This document shows, piece by piece, positions 1 through 6,762 of a DNA stretch of 12,050 nt. How positions within the stretch are numbered: the first letter of the stretch is position 1; each line of letters begins with the position of its first letter. Origin of the DNA: JACCRE01 sp049790855 (GTDB lineage Bacteria > Planctomycetota > Planctomycetia > Planctomycetales > Planctomycetaceae); assembly GCA_049790855.1 (NCBI GenBank), contig JBAQZJ010000154.1:1-12050 (forward strand), written 5' to 3'. A program made the position numbers and the translations under genes. The notes beneath the pieces are model-generated. The model was not told the origin of the DNA, ran no database searches, and was given only the letters and a program-made list of their open reading frames with translations.

Positions 1-20
1 GGCATGATCCGCGGCCGCCG

Positions 21-1736
21 TCAGTGGTTGTTGATGGAAGCGCCGTCTGTTGGCACATGGTAGATCAACATCGAATACCCGACCCGCGCGACCGGCTCGT
101 GTTCCTTCAGCCAGGCACAGGGGCCGCCGGGTTCGTGGAGTTTCGCGATGCTGACTGCGTACCAGCCGGGTATGCGCCGCGAAGTCGCCATTTCATACTT
201 CAGGCCGTGAATCTCCGGGGTGAGTTGACTGTAGGTCTCCAGGGTGAGCGGCGTCGCCTCGGGATGTCGCCGCTGCCAATCGGCAAGCCGCGGCAGATCC
301 TGGCCCCAGTCGATGTTCGCATCGAGCAGATGCTTCCAGCCGTTCGCCGGCCCGCCGGCCGATTCATTAAAATACGACAGGCTATGCGGCCAGACCCACA
401 GGCTGCTGGCGATCGTCGCCGCGAGACATCCGCCGACGAGCAGCTTGCCGGGCAAACGGGACGCGAGAAAGACGCACTGGCCCGCCCAGACGAACGCGAA
501 CGGCAGGGCCGGCAGCGCGTACCGGAAGAACCGCGTGAAGCCTGTCTCGCTGCTGACGAGCACGAACACCGCCAGGCCCGGCGCGACGACGACCAGCCAT
601 CGAATTAATGCTCCCCGCGGCGGGGCGAAGAACGCCATTAGAATTAATGCGAGCGTTCCCAGCGGAATCTTAACGAGTGCTGCATAAAGATAAAACTCGT
701 GCCAGCCTCCGAACCGCCACTCGCCGGCCATGTAGCTGCGGCGGCCTTCGTCGAAGTCGAGCTTTTGCAGGTCGACTCCGTGGACGAGCATTTGCGGCAA
801 CGGGACCGGCAGCTCGCCCGCCCACGAACCGCGGAACCGGTTGCCGCCGATTCCCGCTTTCGCCGGCGAGTCGTCTCCGGCCAGCGCGATGCTGACGAAC
901 GTCGGCTCGCCGAGCCGCCACAGCGGCCGGTCGAAACCGTAGCCGGCGTGAACGACGAGCAGCGCCAGCGAGAGGATCGCCATGAGCTGGCCCGTCTCCG
1001 TCAGGAACGACGGCCGTTGTTCTTCGCGCGGCTTCAGCCCGCGTCGCAGCAGCCAGAGCGTCGGCCACAGCGGCACGAGAATCAGCCAGGTGAACTTCGT
1101 GAGCAGCACGATTCCGAGAGCGACGCCGGCAGTGAAGGAACGCGTCCACGTCGCCTGTTCCGACCAGCGCCAGAAGGCGTAGGCCGCGACCAGCCCCAGC
1201 GACGCCGCGGCGGCGTCGGGGGTGATCAGCGCCCCGTTGCCGATCATGTTCGGGCAGAACGTGTACAGCGATTGCGCCAGCAGCCCCGCGGGCGGCCCGG
1301 TGAGATCGCGGCCCCACAGGTAGCAGACGACGCCGCCGGCGAGAATCAGCGGCAGTACTGCCAGCCGGGCGAGCGCGAACAGCCAGGGCGTCCGCTCGCC
1401 GTTGAGCCGCATCAGATCGGCGCCGATGCTCCACTCTCGCCGTGTCTCAGGTGATCGAAAGGTCCAAGACGACCAGTCGGTCTCGACACCGGCCGCCAGC
1501 ACGGGCAACGCCGCCAGCGACTTCACGAGCGGGGGATTGACCGGATAGAGATCGAACCGGCCGAACGACACGACCGACAGCCCCGCGGCGAAATGCGCCG
1601 GCTCGTCGACCGCCGGACCGTATTGAAACGCCAGCGGCGCGACGAGTGCCGCCTGCACCAGTAGCAGGACGGCTGCGACCGGGTGTGGCTTCGTCGTGAG
1701 GAGTGGTCGGTGTCGCGTGAATAGATCGCCGGCCAT
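21..1736 (-). CDS. GT39-like (ArnT/PMT-type) multi-pass membrane glycosyltransferase
   Basis: A 571-residue protein with many hydrophobic segments (for example about residues 20-40 and 115-140, with several more to about 450). After the first span comes a DEPAH motif (D44, E45) and an NPPL motif near residue 67. This is the acidic first-loop layout of GT39/ArnT-type enzymes, which transfer sugar from polyprenyl-phosphate donors on the outer face of the membrane. The C-terminal soluble part carries YFNE (455-458) and NIDWGQD (about 474-480), which I associate with a planctomycete subfamily. The acceptor cannot be read from the sequence. The ATG start has no clear Shine-Dalgarno site. It lies 30 nt downstream of a small membrane ORF on the same strand, so the two may be co-transcribed. 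The stop is TGA. The class is fairly sure; the substrate is unknown. Confidence 0.82.
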   Translation of the reverse strand: MAGDLFTRHRPLLTTKPHPVAAVLLLVQAALVAPLAFQYGPAVDEPAHFAAGLSVVSFGRFDLYPVNPPLVKSLAALPVLAAGVETDWSSWTFRSPETRREWSIGADLMRLNGERTPWLFALARLAVLPLILAGGVVCYLWGRDLTGPPAGLLAQSLYTFCPNMIGNGALITPDAAAASLGLVAAYAFWRWSEQATWTRSFTAGVALGIVLLTKFTWLILVPLWPTLWLLRRGLKPREEQRPSFLTETGQLMAILSLALLVVHAGYGFDRPLWRLGEPTFVSIALAGDDSPAKAGIGGNRFRGSWAGELPVPLPQMLVHGVDLQKLDFDEGRRSYMAGEWRFGGWHEFYLYAALVKIPLGTLALILMAFFAPPRGALIRWLVVVAPGLAVFVLVSSETGFTRFFRYALPALPFAFVWAGQCVFLASRLPGKLLVGGCLAATIASSLWVWPHSLSYFNESAGGPANGWKHLLDANIDWGQDLPRLADWQRRHPEATPLTLETYSQLTPEIHGLKYEMATSRRIPGWYAVSIAKLHEPGGPCAWLKEHEPVARVGYSMLIYHVPTDGASINNH

Positions 1737-1766
1737 GGCTGCCTGCGGAATGCGGCGAAGACACTC

Positions 1767-1895
1767 TCAGCCCCCAGCCGCATTATGCCGTCGCCAGAGC
1801 AGCAGGGCCACGCCGAGCGCCGCGGCGCTGACCGCCGCGAGGATCAGCGGCCAGCGGGACGCCGGCTCGGCCGTCGCTGTCGTAACGGCCTGCAT
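1767..1895 (-). CDS. Small single-span membrane protein, 42 aa, unknown function
   Basis: A 42-codon ORF with a polar N-terminus (about residues 1-15), one hydrophobic helix (WPLILAAVSAAALGVALLLW, about 15-34) and a short basic tail (RRHN), which suggests N-out/C-in insertion. The ATG is preceded by GGGGAG (minus strand, 1907-1902) with a 6-nt spacer, one of the best ribosome-binding sites in the window. This favours it over the longer in-frame ORF that begins further upstream at 1964. It ends 30 nt before the glycosyltransferase start on the same strand, suggesting a two-gene transcript. I do not recognise the family. It could be a membrane partner of the glycosyltransferase, or a chance ORF. 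Confidence 0.45.
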   Translation of the reverse strand: MQAVTTATAEPASRWPLILAAVSAAALGVALLLWRRHNAAGG

Positions 1896-1966
1896 CTGTC
1901 GCTCCCCGCGGGTTTGATCCGCGGCGGGTCCGGCGGTTAGATGGGCGATCCTGCTTGCACACACAT

Positions 1967-1970
1967 GAGG
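1967..1970 (+). promoter_or_regulatory. Shine-Dalgarno GAGG deciding the start of the NagB-like gene
   Basis: GAGG lies 5 nt before the ATG at 1976. An in-frame TTG at 1955 would add seven residues but has no such site, so 1976 is preferred. No convincing -10/-35 pair is visible in the short divergent gap 1896-1966. Confidence 0.6.
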
Positions 1971-1975
1971 TCGCC

Positions 1976-2926
1976 ATGAATTTGCTCACCACGTTGTCCG
2001 GTTCGCTGATGGAAGGCTTTTTCCCGGCGGGTTGGGATCTGGAAAAGATCGACCGCTGCGTTGCCGACGACCCCAGGTCCGTCACCGAGCGGCAAGGCTG
2101 GTGGCACCGCGATTTCCATTTGATTCCCTGCGACTCGCTGCCCGACTTCGACACCTTCATGGGGCACGAGATCGCGCAGACGATCCGCCGCAGCCGCGAC
2201 GCGGGCGAGAAGCTGGTGCTGATCCTGCCGGTCGGGCCGATGGGCATGTACCGCTGGGCCGTCTTCTTCTTAAAGGAGTGGGGCGTCTCGTGCGACCACG
2301 TCTACGGCTTCAACATGGATGAATGGAGCGACGCCGACGGCAACACGCTGCCGGCCGACAACCCCGGTGCGTTCCGGTACGCGATGGAGCAGGCGTTCTA
2401 CGGGCCGCTCGGCAAACTGACCGTGCCCGAGAAGCAGCGGCACTTCGCCACGAAGGACGTCGTCGGCACCTACGGCGATCGCATCGGCGAGCTGAAGGCC
2501 GCGGGAGCGAAGCACGGCGTGATCTTCGGCATCGGCCGGGTCTGCCACATCGCGTTCTGGGAGCCGCACTTCGCGGGCGAGTACGGCAGCGTCGACGAGT
2601 GGAAGTCGCAGACGCACCGGCTCGGCGCGAAGCTGCATCCACTGACGATCGAACAGAATGCGATCACCAGCTTCAAGAGCCGCACGACGCTCGTGCCGGC
2701 CTTCGCCAACACGATCGGCCCGAAGCTGTTCCTGAACGCCGATCACATCATCGGCGGCTGCGACGGAACGCTGTCGCGCGGCATGCAGTGGCAGGGCCTG
2801 AGCCTGTGGATGTCGCTCCGCCACGAGCCGTCGCCGTGGATTCCCTCGACCTGGATGCCGACGCAGCCCGGGAAGCTGTTCTACCTGAACGAACTCGCCG
2901 GGCCGCTCGTCGCGGAGTGCAACTGA
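1976..2926 (+). CDS. NagB-like sugar-phosphate deaminase/isomerase homologue with altered active site
   Basis: A 316-residue protein resembling glucosamine-6-phosphate deaminase (NagB, RpiA-like fold). That enzyme converts glucosamine-6-P to fructose-6-P plus ammonia in the cytoplasm. Recognisable blocks are LPVGPMGMYR (about 84-93) at the phosphate-loop position, FNMDEW (112-117) with D115 matching the NagB catalytic Asp72, and GIGRVCHIAFWEP (185-197) matching GxGxDGHIAFNEP. In the last block H191 and E196 match His143 and Glu148, but the Asp141 position is Val (V189), and the phosphate loop lacks the usual TGxTP. The protein is longer than NagB (about 266 aa), with about 40 extra N-terminal residues. 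Membership of the NagB-like superfamily is clear. Deaminase activity is doubtful, and the protein may act on another amino sugar or none. It is monocistronic here and convergent with the nuclease-domain gene. Confidence 0.75.
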   Translation: MNLLTTLSGSLMEGFFPAGWDLEKIDRCVADDPRSVTERQGWWHRDFHLIPCDSLPDFDTFMGHEIAQTIRRSRDAGEKLVLILPVGPMGMYRWAVFFLKEWGVSCDHVYGFNMDEWSDADGNTLPADNPGAFRYAMEQAFYGPLGKLTVPEKQRHFATKDVVGTYGDRIGELKAAGAKHGVIFGIGRVCHIAFWEPHFAGEYGSVDEWKSQTHRLGAKLHPLTIEQNAITSFKSRTTLVPAFANTIGPKLFLNADHIIGGCDGTLSRGMQWQGLSLWMSLRHEPSPWIPSTWMPTQPGKLFYLNELAGPLVAECN

Positions 2927-2933
2927 CGGGATC

Positions 2934-3010
2934 GGGGGAGGGGGAGAGGCGAGGGACGGGGAGAAAAAGTTTCCAAGACGGAAGCGGTCCCCCCATCCCT
3001 CGTCTCCCCC
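2934..3010. repeat. G-rich imperfect inverted repeat between convergent genes
   Basis: The 100-nt gap between two convergent stop codons is filled by a purine-rich left arm (2940-2961) and a pyrimidine-rich right arm (2991-3010). Pairing gives three helical blocks of 8, 7 and 4 bp, with a 2-nt bulge (2948-2949) and one mismatch, closing a loop of about 29 nt. There is no U-tract, so it is not a canonical intrinsic terminator, but it could separate the two convergent transcripts. The left arm with its upstream Gs (2934-2961) has G-runs of 5, 5, 3 and 4. The minus strand of the right side (about 3025-2989) also has several G-runs, so both strands have quadruplex potential. Confidence 0.5.
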
Positions 3011-3026
3011 CTTCACCCGCCTCCCC

Positions 3027-3425
3027 TTACGCCACTTCGCCCAGCACGTCTTCGCTGACGTAGATCGGCAGGTGCGGGTCGTAATGCACGCTGAGGGCGA
3101 TCGCGTCGCTGGGGCGGCTGTCGATCTCGACCAGCTCGCCCTCGCGGCGAACGCGGATGCGGGCGAAGTAGGTGTGTTCCTGCAGGCTGCTGACGATCAC
3201 GTCCTGCACCTCGCCGCCCAGCTCTTCGATCGCGTTCTTGAGCAGGTCGTGCGTCAGCGGTCGGGGTGGAATCTCGCCGCGGACCCGCCGGTCGATGCTC
3301 ATCACCTCGAACGGGCCGATCAGAATCGGAAACGTGCGGTCTCCGTCCACCTCGCGAAGGTAGATCACCTGCTGTTCGTTGATGTCGCTGATGATGATCC
3401 GCGACAGTTCCATCCGCACGAGCAC
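3027..3425 (-). CDS. Bifunctional nuclease family protein (BFN/DUF151)
   Basis: A 132-residue protein matching the BFN (DUF151) domain over nearly its full length. An N-terminal MELSRIIISD strand leads into YLREVDGDRTFPILIG (about residues 22-37). The family hallmark IDSRPSDAIALSV lies at about residues 101-113, and the protein ends in a short IYVSEDVL tail. Family members have been reported to have DNase/RNase activity, but the physiological role is poorly defined and I assign none here. The GTG at 3425 is chosen because GAGG lies about 7 nt upstream; an ATG four codons later (3413) is the alternative. A TATAAT lies about 40 nt upstream on this strand, so the gene probably has its own promoter rather than relying on valS read-through. 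The stop is TAA. Confidence 0.88.
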   Translation of the reverse strand: MLVRMELSRIIISDINEQQVIYLREVDGDRTFPILIGPFEVMSIDRRVRGEIPPRPLTHDLLKNAIEELGGEVQDVIVSSLQEHTYFARIRVRREGELVEIDSRPSDAIALSVHYDPHLPIYVSEDVLGEVA

Positions 3426-3461
3426 CGGGGCACCTCACGTCGATTCCGAACGGGACGCGGG

Positions 3462-3467
3462 ATTATA
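3462..3467 (-). promoter_or_regulatory. Perfect TATAAT -10 box upstream of the BFN gene
   Basis: The minus strand reads GCGCG-TATAAT-CCCGCG, an AT-rich island in GC-rich DNA. It is about 37 nt upstream of the chosen GTG start, giving a short leader. The best -35 candidate is TTGCAA inside the neighbouring palindrome, but the spacing is about 19 nt and only 4 of 6 bases match. The -10 box is convincing by sequence; the complete promoter is an inference. Confidence 0.45.
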
Positions 3468-3475
3468 CGCGCTTC

Positions 3476-3503
3476 AAGCCTACCCCTTGCAAGGGGTGGG
3501 CTT
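3476..3503. repeat. 28-bp near-perfect palindrome downstream of valS
   Basis: The arms 3476-3488 and 3491-3503 (AAGCCTACCCCTT / AAGGGGTGGGCTT) pair over 13 positions with a single T/C difference (a G-U wobble in RNA) around a central GC. It begins 14 nt beyond the valS stop codon and precedes the BFN -10 box, a position that suits a transcript end for valS. No U-tract follows on the minus strand, so a processing site, a weak terminator or a dispersed palindromic repeat are all possible. Confidence 0.5.
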
Positions 3504-3517
3504 TGCGTCATGCGACG

Positions 3518-6500
3518 TCACCCGCCCAGTTCCGCCAAAATCTGCTCGACGCTCGTCAACTGCTTCTTCAGCGATTCGAGCTGTTCCCGCGCTCCGGCGA
3601 CGACCTCGGGCGGGGCCTTCGCCACGAAACTCTCGTTCGACAACTTCTTTTCGCTGCCGGCGATCTGCCCGTGAAGCCGGTCGGCCTCCTTTTTCTGCCG
3701 TTGGCGTTCAGCGTCGAGATCGATCACGTCGCCCAGCGGCACGTAGCCTTCCAGCCCGTCGAGGGCGAAGCTTGCCGAGCCGGTCGGCCGTTCGACTTCC
3801 GCCCCGACGCTGGCGAGCATCGTCTTCGCCAGGTTCTCGAACTGCCCCGCGACGTCCTGCATCGGACCGACCAGATCCGCTGTGCAGCGCAGCGCCAGCT
3901 TCAGCGGCACGGCCGGTGAGATGTTGTAGACCGCCCGCACGTTCCGAACCGCGATGATCGTCTCCTGCAACCGGTTGAACTTCGCTTCGAGATCGGCATC
4001 GCGCCACGCTGCCGGAAGCTCCGGCCACGGGGCGACGATGCAGGCTTCCGCAGCTTGTGTCGGTGCGAGCAGACCCCGTTCCAGGGCCACCTCGTTCAAC
4101 CGCTGATAAAGCTCTTCGGTGATGAACGGTGCGAAGGGGTGCAGCAGCCGGACGATGCTGTCGAGCACGCCGACGAGCACTCTTTGCGCGACGGCACGCT
4201 CATCAGAGCCGCGACCGTCAGGGAGCGTTTGTCCGGCCGCATCGTCGCTATCGCTTCCTGACGGGCGCGGCTCGGACGGAATGCGCAATCGCGGCTTGAT
4301 CATCTCCAGATACCAGTCGCAGAACTCATTCCAGGTGAAGTCGCGGATGCTCCGCGTCGCCTGGTCGAACTGGTAACGGCCAAGCAGCGTCGTCACTTCG
4401 TCGCAGACCGTCGAGAGTCGGCTGAGAATCCAGCGGTCCTCAAGCGTCAGTTCCGACTCGTTCACGACGCCCGGCGTGTAGCCTTCGAGATTGAGCAACG
4501 CGAACCGGGCGGCGTTCCAGAGCTTGTTGCAGAAGTTCCGGCCGTACTCGAACCGCTCGCTGACCATCCGCGCGACCGGCTCGCCCGGGTCCGGCTCGTA
4601 GTTCGGCGTGCTGTATTGAAGGCTTTTGCCCGACTTCGGGAACTTGATGCGCGGCTTCACGCCGGCTTTCGGTTTCGCCGTCGTGTGCCGCTCCTCCTGC
4701 GGCACGATCTCACCGGTCTCCGGGTCTTCGTAGCCGACGGGAAGACGGATGTCCTGCGTCTCGCCGGCGAAGGAGGCGATCGTGAAGCGGACGGCGTCGG
4801 TGCCGTACTTGTCGATCAGGTCCATCGGATCGACGCCGTTGCCCTTCGATTTCGACATCGTCTTGCCGAAGCCGTCGAGGATCTTCGGATGGATGCACAC
4901 GTGCGCGAACGGCACCTCGCCCATGTTGTAGAGGCCCGTCAACACCATCCGCGCCACCCACAGCGTGATGATGTCGCGACTCGTGACGAGGACGCTCGTG
5001 GGGTAGAAGTAGTCGAGCAGCGGGTTGAGAGTTGAGGGTTGAGAGTTGAGGGGCGAAGCCTCGCTTGCGATTTCGCCGGCCATCGGCGCGGGACCGTCCG
5101 GCCACCCGAGCGTCTCGTGCGGCCAGAGGGCGCTGCTGAACCAGGTGTCGAGAACGTCGGGGTCTTGCTCGAAGCCAAGTTCCTCTAAGAGAGCTTCGGC
5201 CTCACGGTTCCATTTCTCTCGCTTCTTGCAGAGCAAAACCTCAAGGTTTCGCCCGCGGTAGGCGTCGATGTTTCCGATGTCGCCTGGTTCCACATCTATC
5301 TCGTTCCCGGTGTCGAGATCGGTGATGCGGACAGCGTACTCGTCTTCGTCTTCGGCTGGCCCGAACATCTCATCGATATCCGACCAATGAAACATCGCAT
5401 CCCAGTCGTCATCGGTAGCTGACGCACTCACGACCCGACGCCAGATCGGAATCCGGTGCCCCCACCACAACTGTCGGCTGATGCACCAGTCGCGTTTTTC
5501 GGCGAGCCATTCGACGTAGGTGCGGGCGTAGCGGGAGGGGTAGAACCGCACGCGGCCGTCGTCGACGGCGTCGATCGCGTTCTGGGCGAGATCCTCCATC
5601 TTCACGAACCACTGGTCGCTCAGGTACGGCTCGACCGGCGTCTTACTGCGGTCGCTGTGCTTGAGCGGGATCTTGCGGTCCTCGACCGACACGAAGTAAC
5701 CGAGCCGCTCCATCTCCTCGACGACCTGCGGCCGGGCGTCGAGCCGGTCGATGCCCTTGTACTTGCCGGCTTCGTCGTTGAGCGTGCCGTCGGGGTTGAG
5801 CAGGTTGATGTGCGGCAGGTTGTTCCGCTGGCCGCAGGCGTAGTCGTTCGGGTCGTGGGCCGGCGTGACCTTCACGGCCCCGGTGCCCTTTTCCATCTCA
5901 GCCAGCAGAGCGTCGGCGATGATCGGAATATCCCGACCGTTGAGCGGGATGCGGACCTTCCTGCCGACGAGGTGCTTGTACCGTTCGTCGGAGGGATGCA
6001 CGCAGACCGCCGTGTCGCCGAGCATCGTCTCGGGACGGGTCGTCGAGAAGGCGATCGTCTCGTCGGTGAGGTTCCCGTCGTCGCCGACGACGGGGTAGCG
6101 GAATGTCCAGAACTTGCCGTCGGTCTCCTCCTCGAAGACCTCGTCGTCGGCGACGGCGGTTTGCAGGAACGTGTCCCAGTTGACGAGCCGCTTGCCGCGG
6201 TAGATCAGCCCGTCCTGAAACATCTTGAAGAAGGTCCGCCGGACGGCCTTCGAGCAGACCTCGTCGAGCGTGAACCGCGTCCGCCGCCAGTCGCAGCTTG
6301 CTCCCAGCCGTCGCAACTGTCCGAGGATGCGTTTCTCGTAGGCGTCCTTCCACGTCCAGATGCGTTTGACGAGCGCCTCGCGGCCGATGTCGTGCCGCGT
6401 GAGGCCCTCCTCTTCGAGCATCCGCCGCTCGACGACGGCCTGCGTGGCGATGCCGGCGTGATCGGTACCGGGCATCCACAAGGCTTCGTAGCCCTGCATC

Positions 6501-6706
6501 CGCTTCCACCGCGTGAGCAGATCCTGCAACGTGCCGTTGAGCGCATGCCCCATGTGCAGCGCCCCCGTCACGTTGGGCAGGGGGATCATGATCGCATGCG
6601 GCGGCTTCGCCGGGTCGGGGTCGGCGTCGAAATAACCTTTCCGTTCCCACTCGTCGTACCAGCGATCGAAAGCGGCGTGGGGCTCGTATTGCTTGGGGAT
6701 GTCCAT
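3518..6706 (-). CDS. valS: Valyl-tRNA synthetase (ValS)
   Basis: A class I aminoacyl-tRNA synthetase of 1062 residues that charges tRNA-Val in the cytoplasm. It shows PLPNVTGALHMGH with the HIGH-type signature HMGH at 51-54, a long CP1 editing region, DTWFSSALWP before the second half of the Rossmann fold, and KTMSKSKGN with the KMSKS loop at 616-620. These are followed by the anticodon-binding helices (NFCNKLWNAARF, HPFAPFITEELYQRL) and a C-terminal coiled-coil tRNA-binding arm (about 998-1062). It is about 110 residues longer than E. coli ValS (951). The excess includes a region after WWGHRIPIW, about 60 residues at 656-716, and two repeat-derived inserts at 544-561 and about 812-834. The reading frame is intact and all motifs are present, so it is probably functional. 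The ATG has no strong Shine-Dalgarno site. It lies 56 nt downstream of the Uma2 gene. Confidence 0.97.
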   Translation of the reverse strand: MDIPKQYEPHAAFDRWYDEWERKGYFDADPDPAKPPHAIMIPLPNVTGALHMGHALNGTLQDLLTRWKRMQGYEALWMPGTDHAGIATQAVVERRMLEEEGLTRHDIGREALVKRIWTWKDAYEKRILGQLRRLGASCDWRRTRFTLDEVCSKAVRRTFFKMFQDGLIYRGKRLVNWDTFLQTAVADDEVFEEETDGKFWTFRYPVVGDDGNLTDETIAFSTTRPETMLGDTAVCVHPSDERYKHLVGRKVRIPLNGRDIPIIADALLAEMEKGTGAVKVTPAHDPNDYACGQRNNLPHINLLNPDGTLNDEAGKYKGIDRLDARPQVVEEMERLGYFVSVEDRKIPLKHSDRSKTPVEPYLSDQWFVKMEDLAQNAIDAVDDGRVRFYPSRYARTYVEWLAEKRDWCISRQLWWGHRIPIWRRVVSASATDDDWDAMFHWSDIDEMFGPAEDEDEYAVRITDLDTGNEIDVEPGDIGNIDAYRGRNLEVLLCKKREKWNREAEALLEELGFEQDPDVLDTWFSSALWPHETLGWPDGPAPMAGEIASEASPLNSQPSTLNPLLDYFYPTSVLVTSRDIITLWVARMVLTGLYNMGEVPFAHVCIHPKILDGFGKTMSKSKGNGVDPMDLIDKYGTDAVRFTIASFAGETQDIRLPVGYEDPETGEIVPQEERHTTAKPKAGVKPRIKFPKSGKSLQYSTPNYEPDPGEPVARMVSERFEYGRNFCNKLWNAARFALLNLEGYTPGVVNESELTLEDRWILSRLSTVCDEVTTLLGRYQFDQATRSIRDFTWNEFCDWYLEMIKPRLRIPSEPRPSGSDSDDAAGQTLPDGRGSDERAVAQRVLVGVLDSIVRLLHPFAPFITEELYQRLNEVALERGLLAPTQAAEACIVAPWPELPAAWRDADLEAKFNRLQETIIAVRNVRAVYNISPAVPLKLALRCTADLVGPMQDVAGQFENLAKTMLASVGAEVERPTGSASFALDGLEGYVPLGDVIDLDAERQRQKKEADRLHGQIAGSEKKLSNESFVAKAPPEVVAGAREQLESLKKQLTSVEQILAELGG
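4206..4273. repeat. Palindromic repeat element inserted in frame in valS
   Basis: Two 22-bp arms, 4206-4227 and 4252-4273, are inverted copies matching at 20 of 22 positions, around a 24-nt loop. On the coding strand the first arm starts exactly on a codon boundary (codon 812). It encodes an EPRPSG stretch, an acidic linker, then LPDGRGS. The insert falls between WYLEMIKPRLRI and the helix RAVAQRVLVGVL, where other ValS proteins have a short loop. I recall similar SEPRPSG/LPDGRGSD strings from unrelated predicted proteins in several bacterial phyla, which suggests a dispersed REP-like element. That is recollection, not a search. Confidence 0.75.
5024..5077. repeat. Composite 54-bp element (heptamer repeat plus hairpin) in frame in valS
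   Basis: Four tandem heptamers GTTGAG(A/G), alternating A and G, cover 5024-5051. They directly abut a hairpin at 5052-5077: GGCGAA / TTCGCC outer arms, with TCGC / GCGA inside. The whole is 54 bp, exactly 18 codons. On the coding strand it starts at codon 544 and encodes GEIASEASPLNSQPSTLN, between GWPDGPAPMA and LLDYFYPTSVLV, where ValS normally has a short turn. The LNSQPSTLN type of string is one I recall from hypothetical proteins in Planctomycetota and Verrucomicrobiota, which suggests a dispersed element. Confidence 0.72.
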
Positions 6707-6762
6707 ATCCGGCGGAGGCGCGTCTGGAAGAAATGGAAAGGAAGAGAATTATCGCGGCAGCA

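Noticed and set aside
670..1434. 254-codon alternative-frame ORF inside the glycosyltransferase gene
   Set aside because: It has Arg/Ala-rich shadow composition, while the main frame has transmembrane segments and GT39 motifs.
4206..5077. CRISPR or tandem protein repeats in valS
   Set aside because: The two repeats are of different types, single-copy here and about 750 bp apart, with no regular spacer-repeat pattern.
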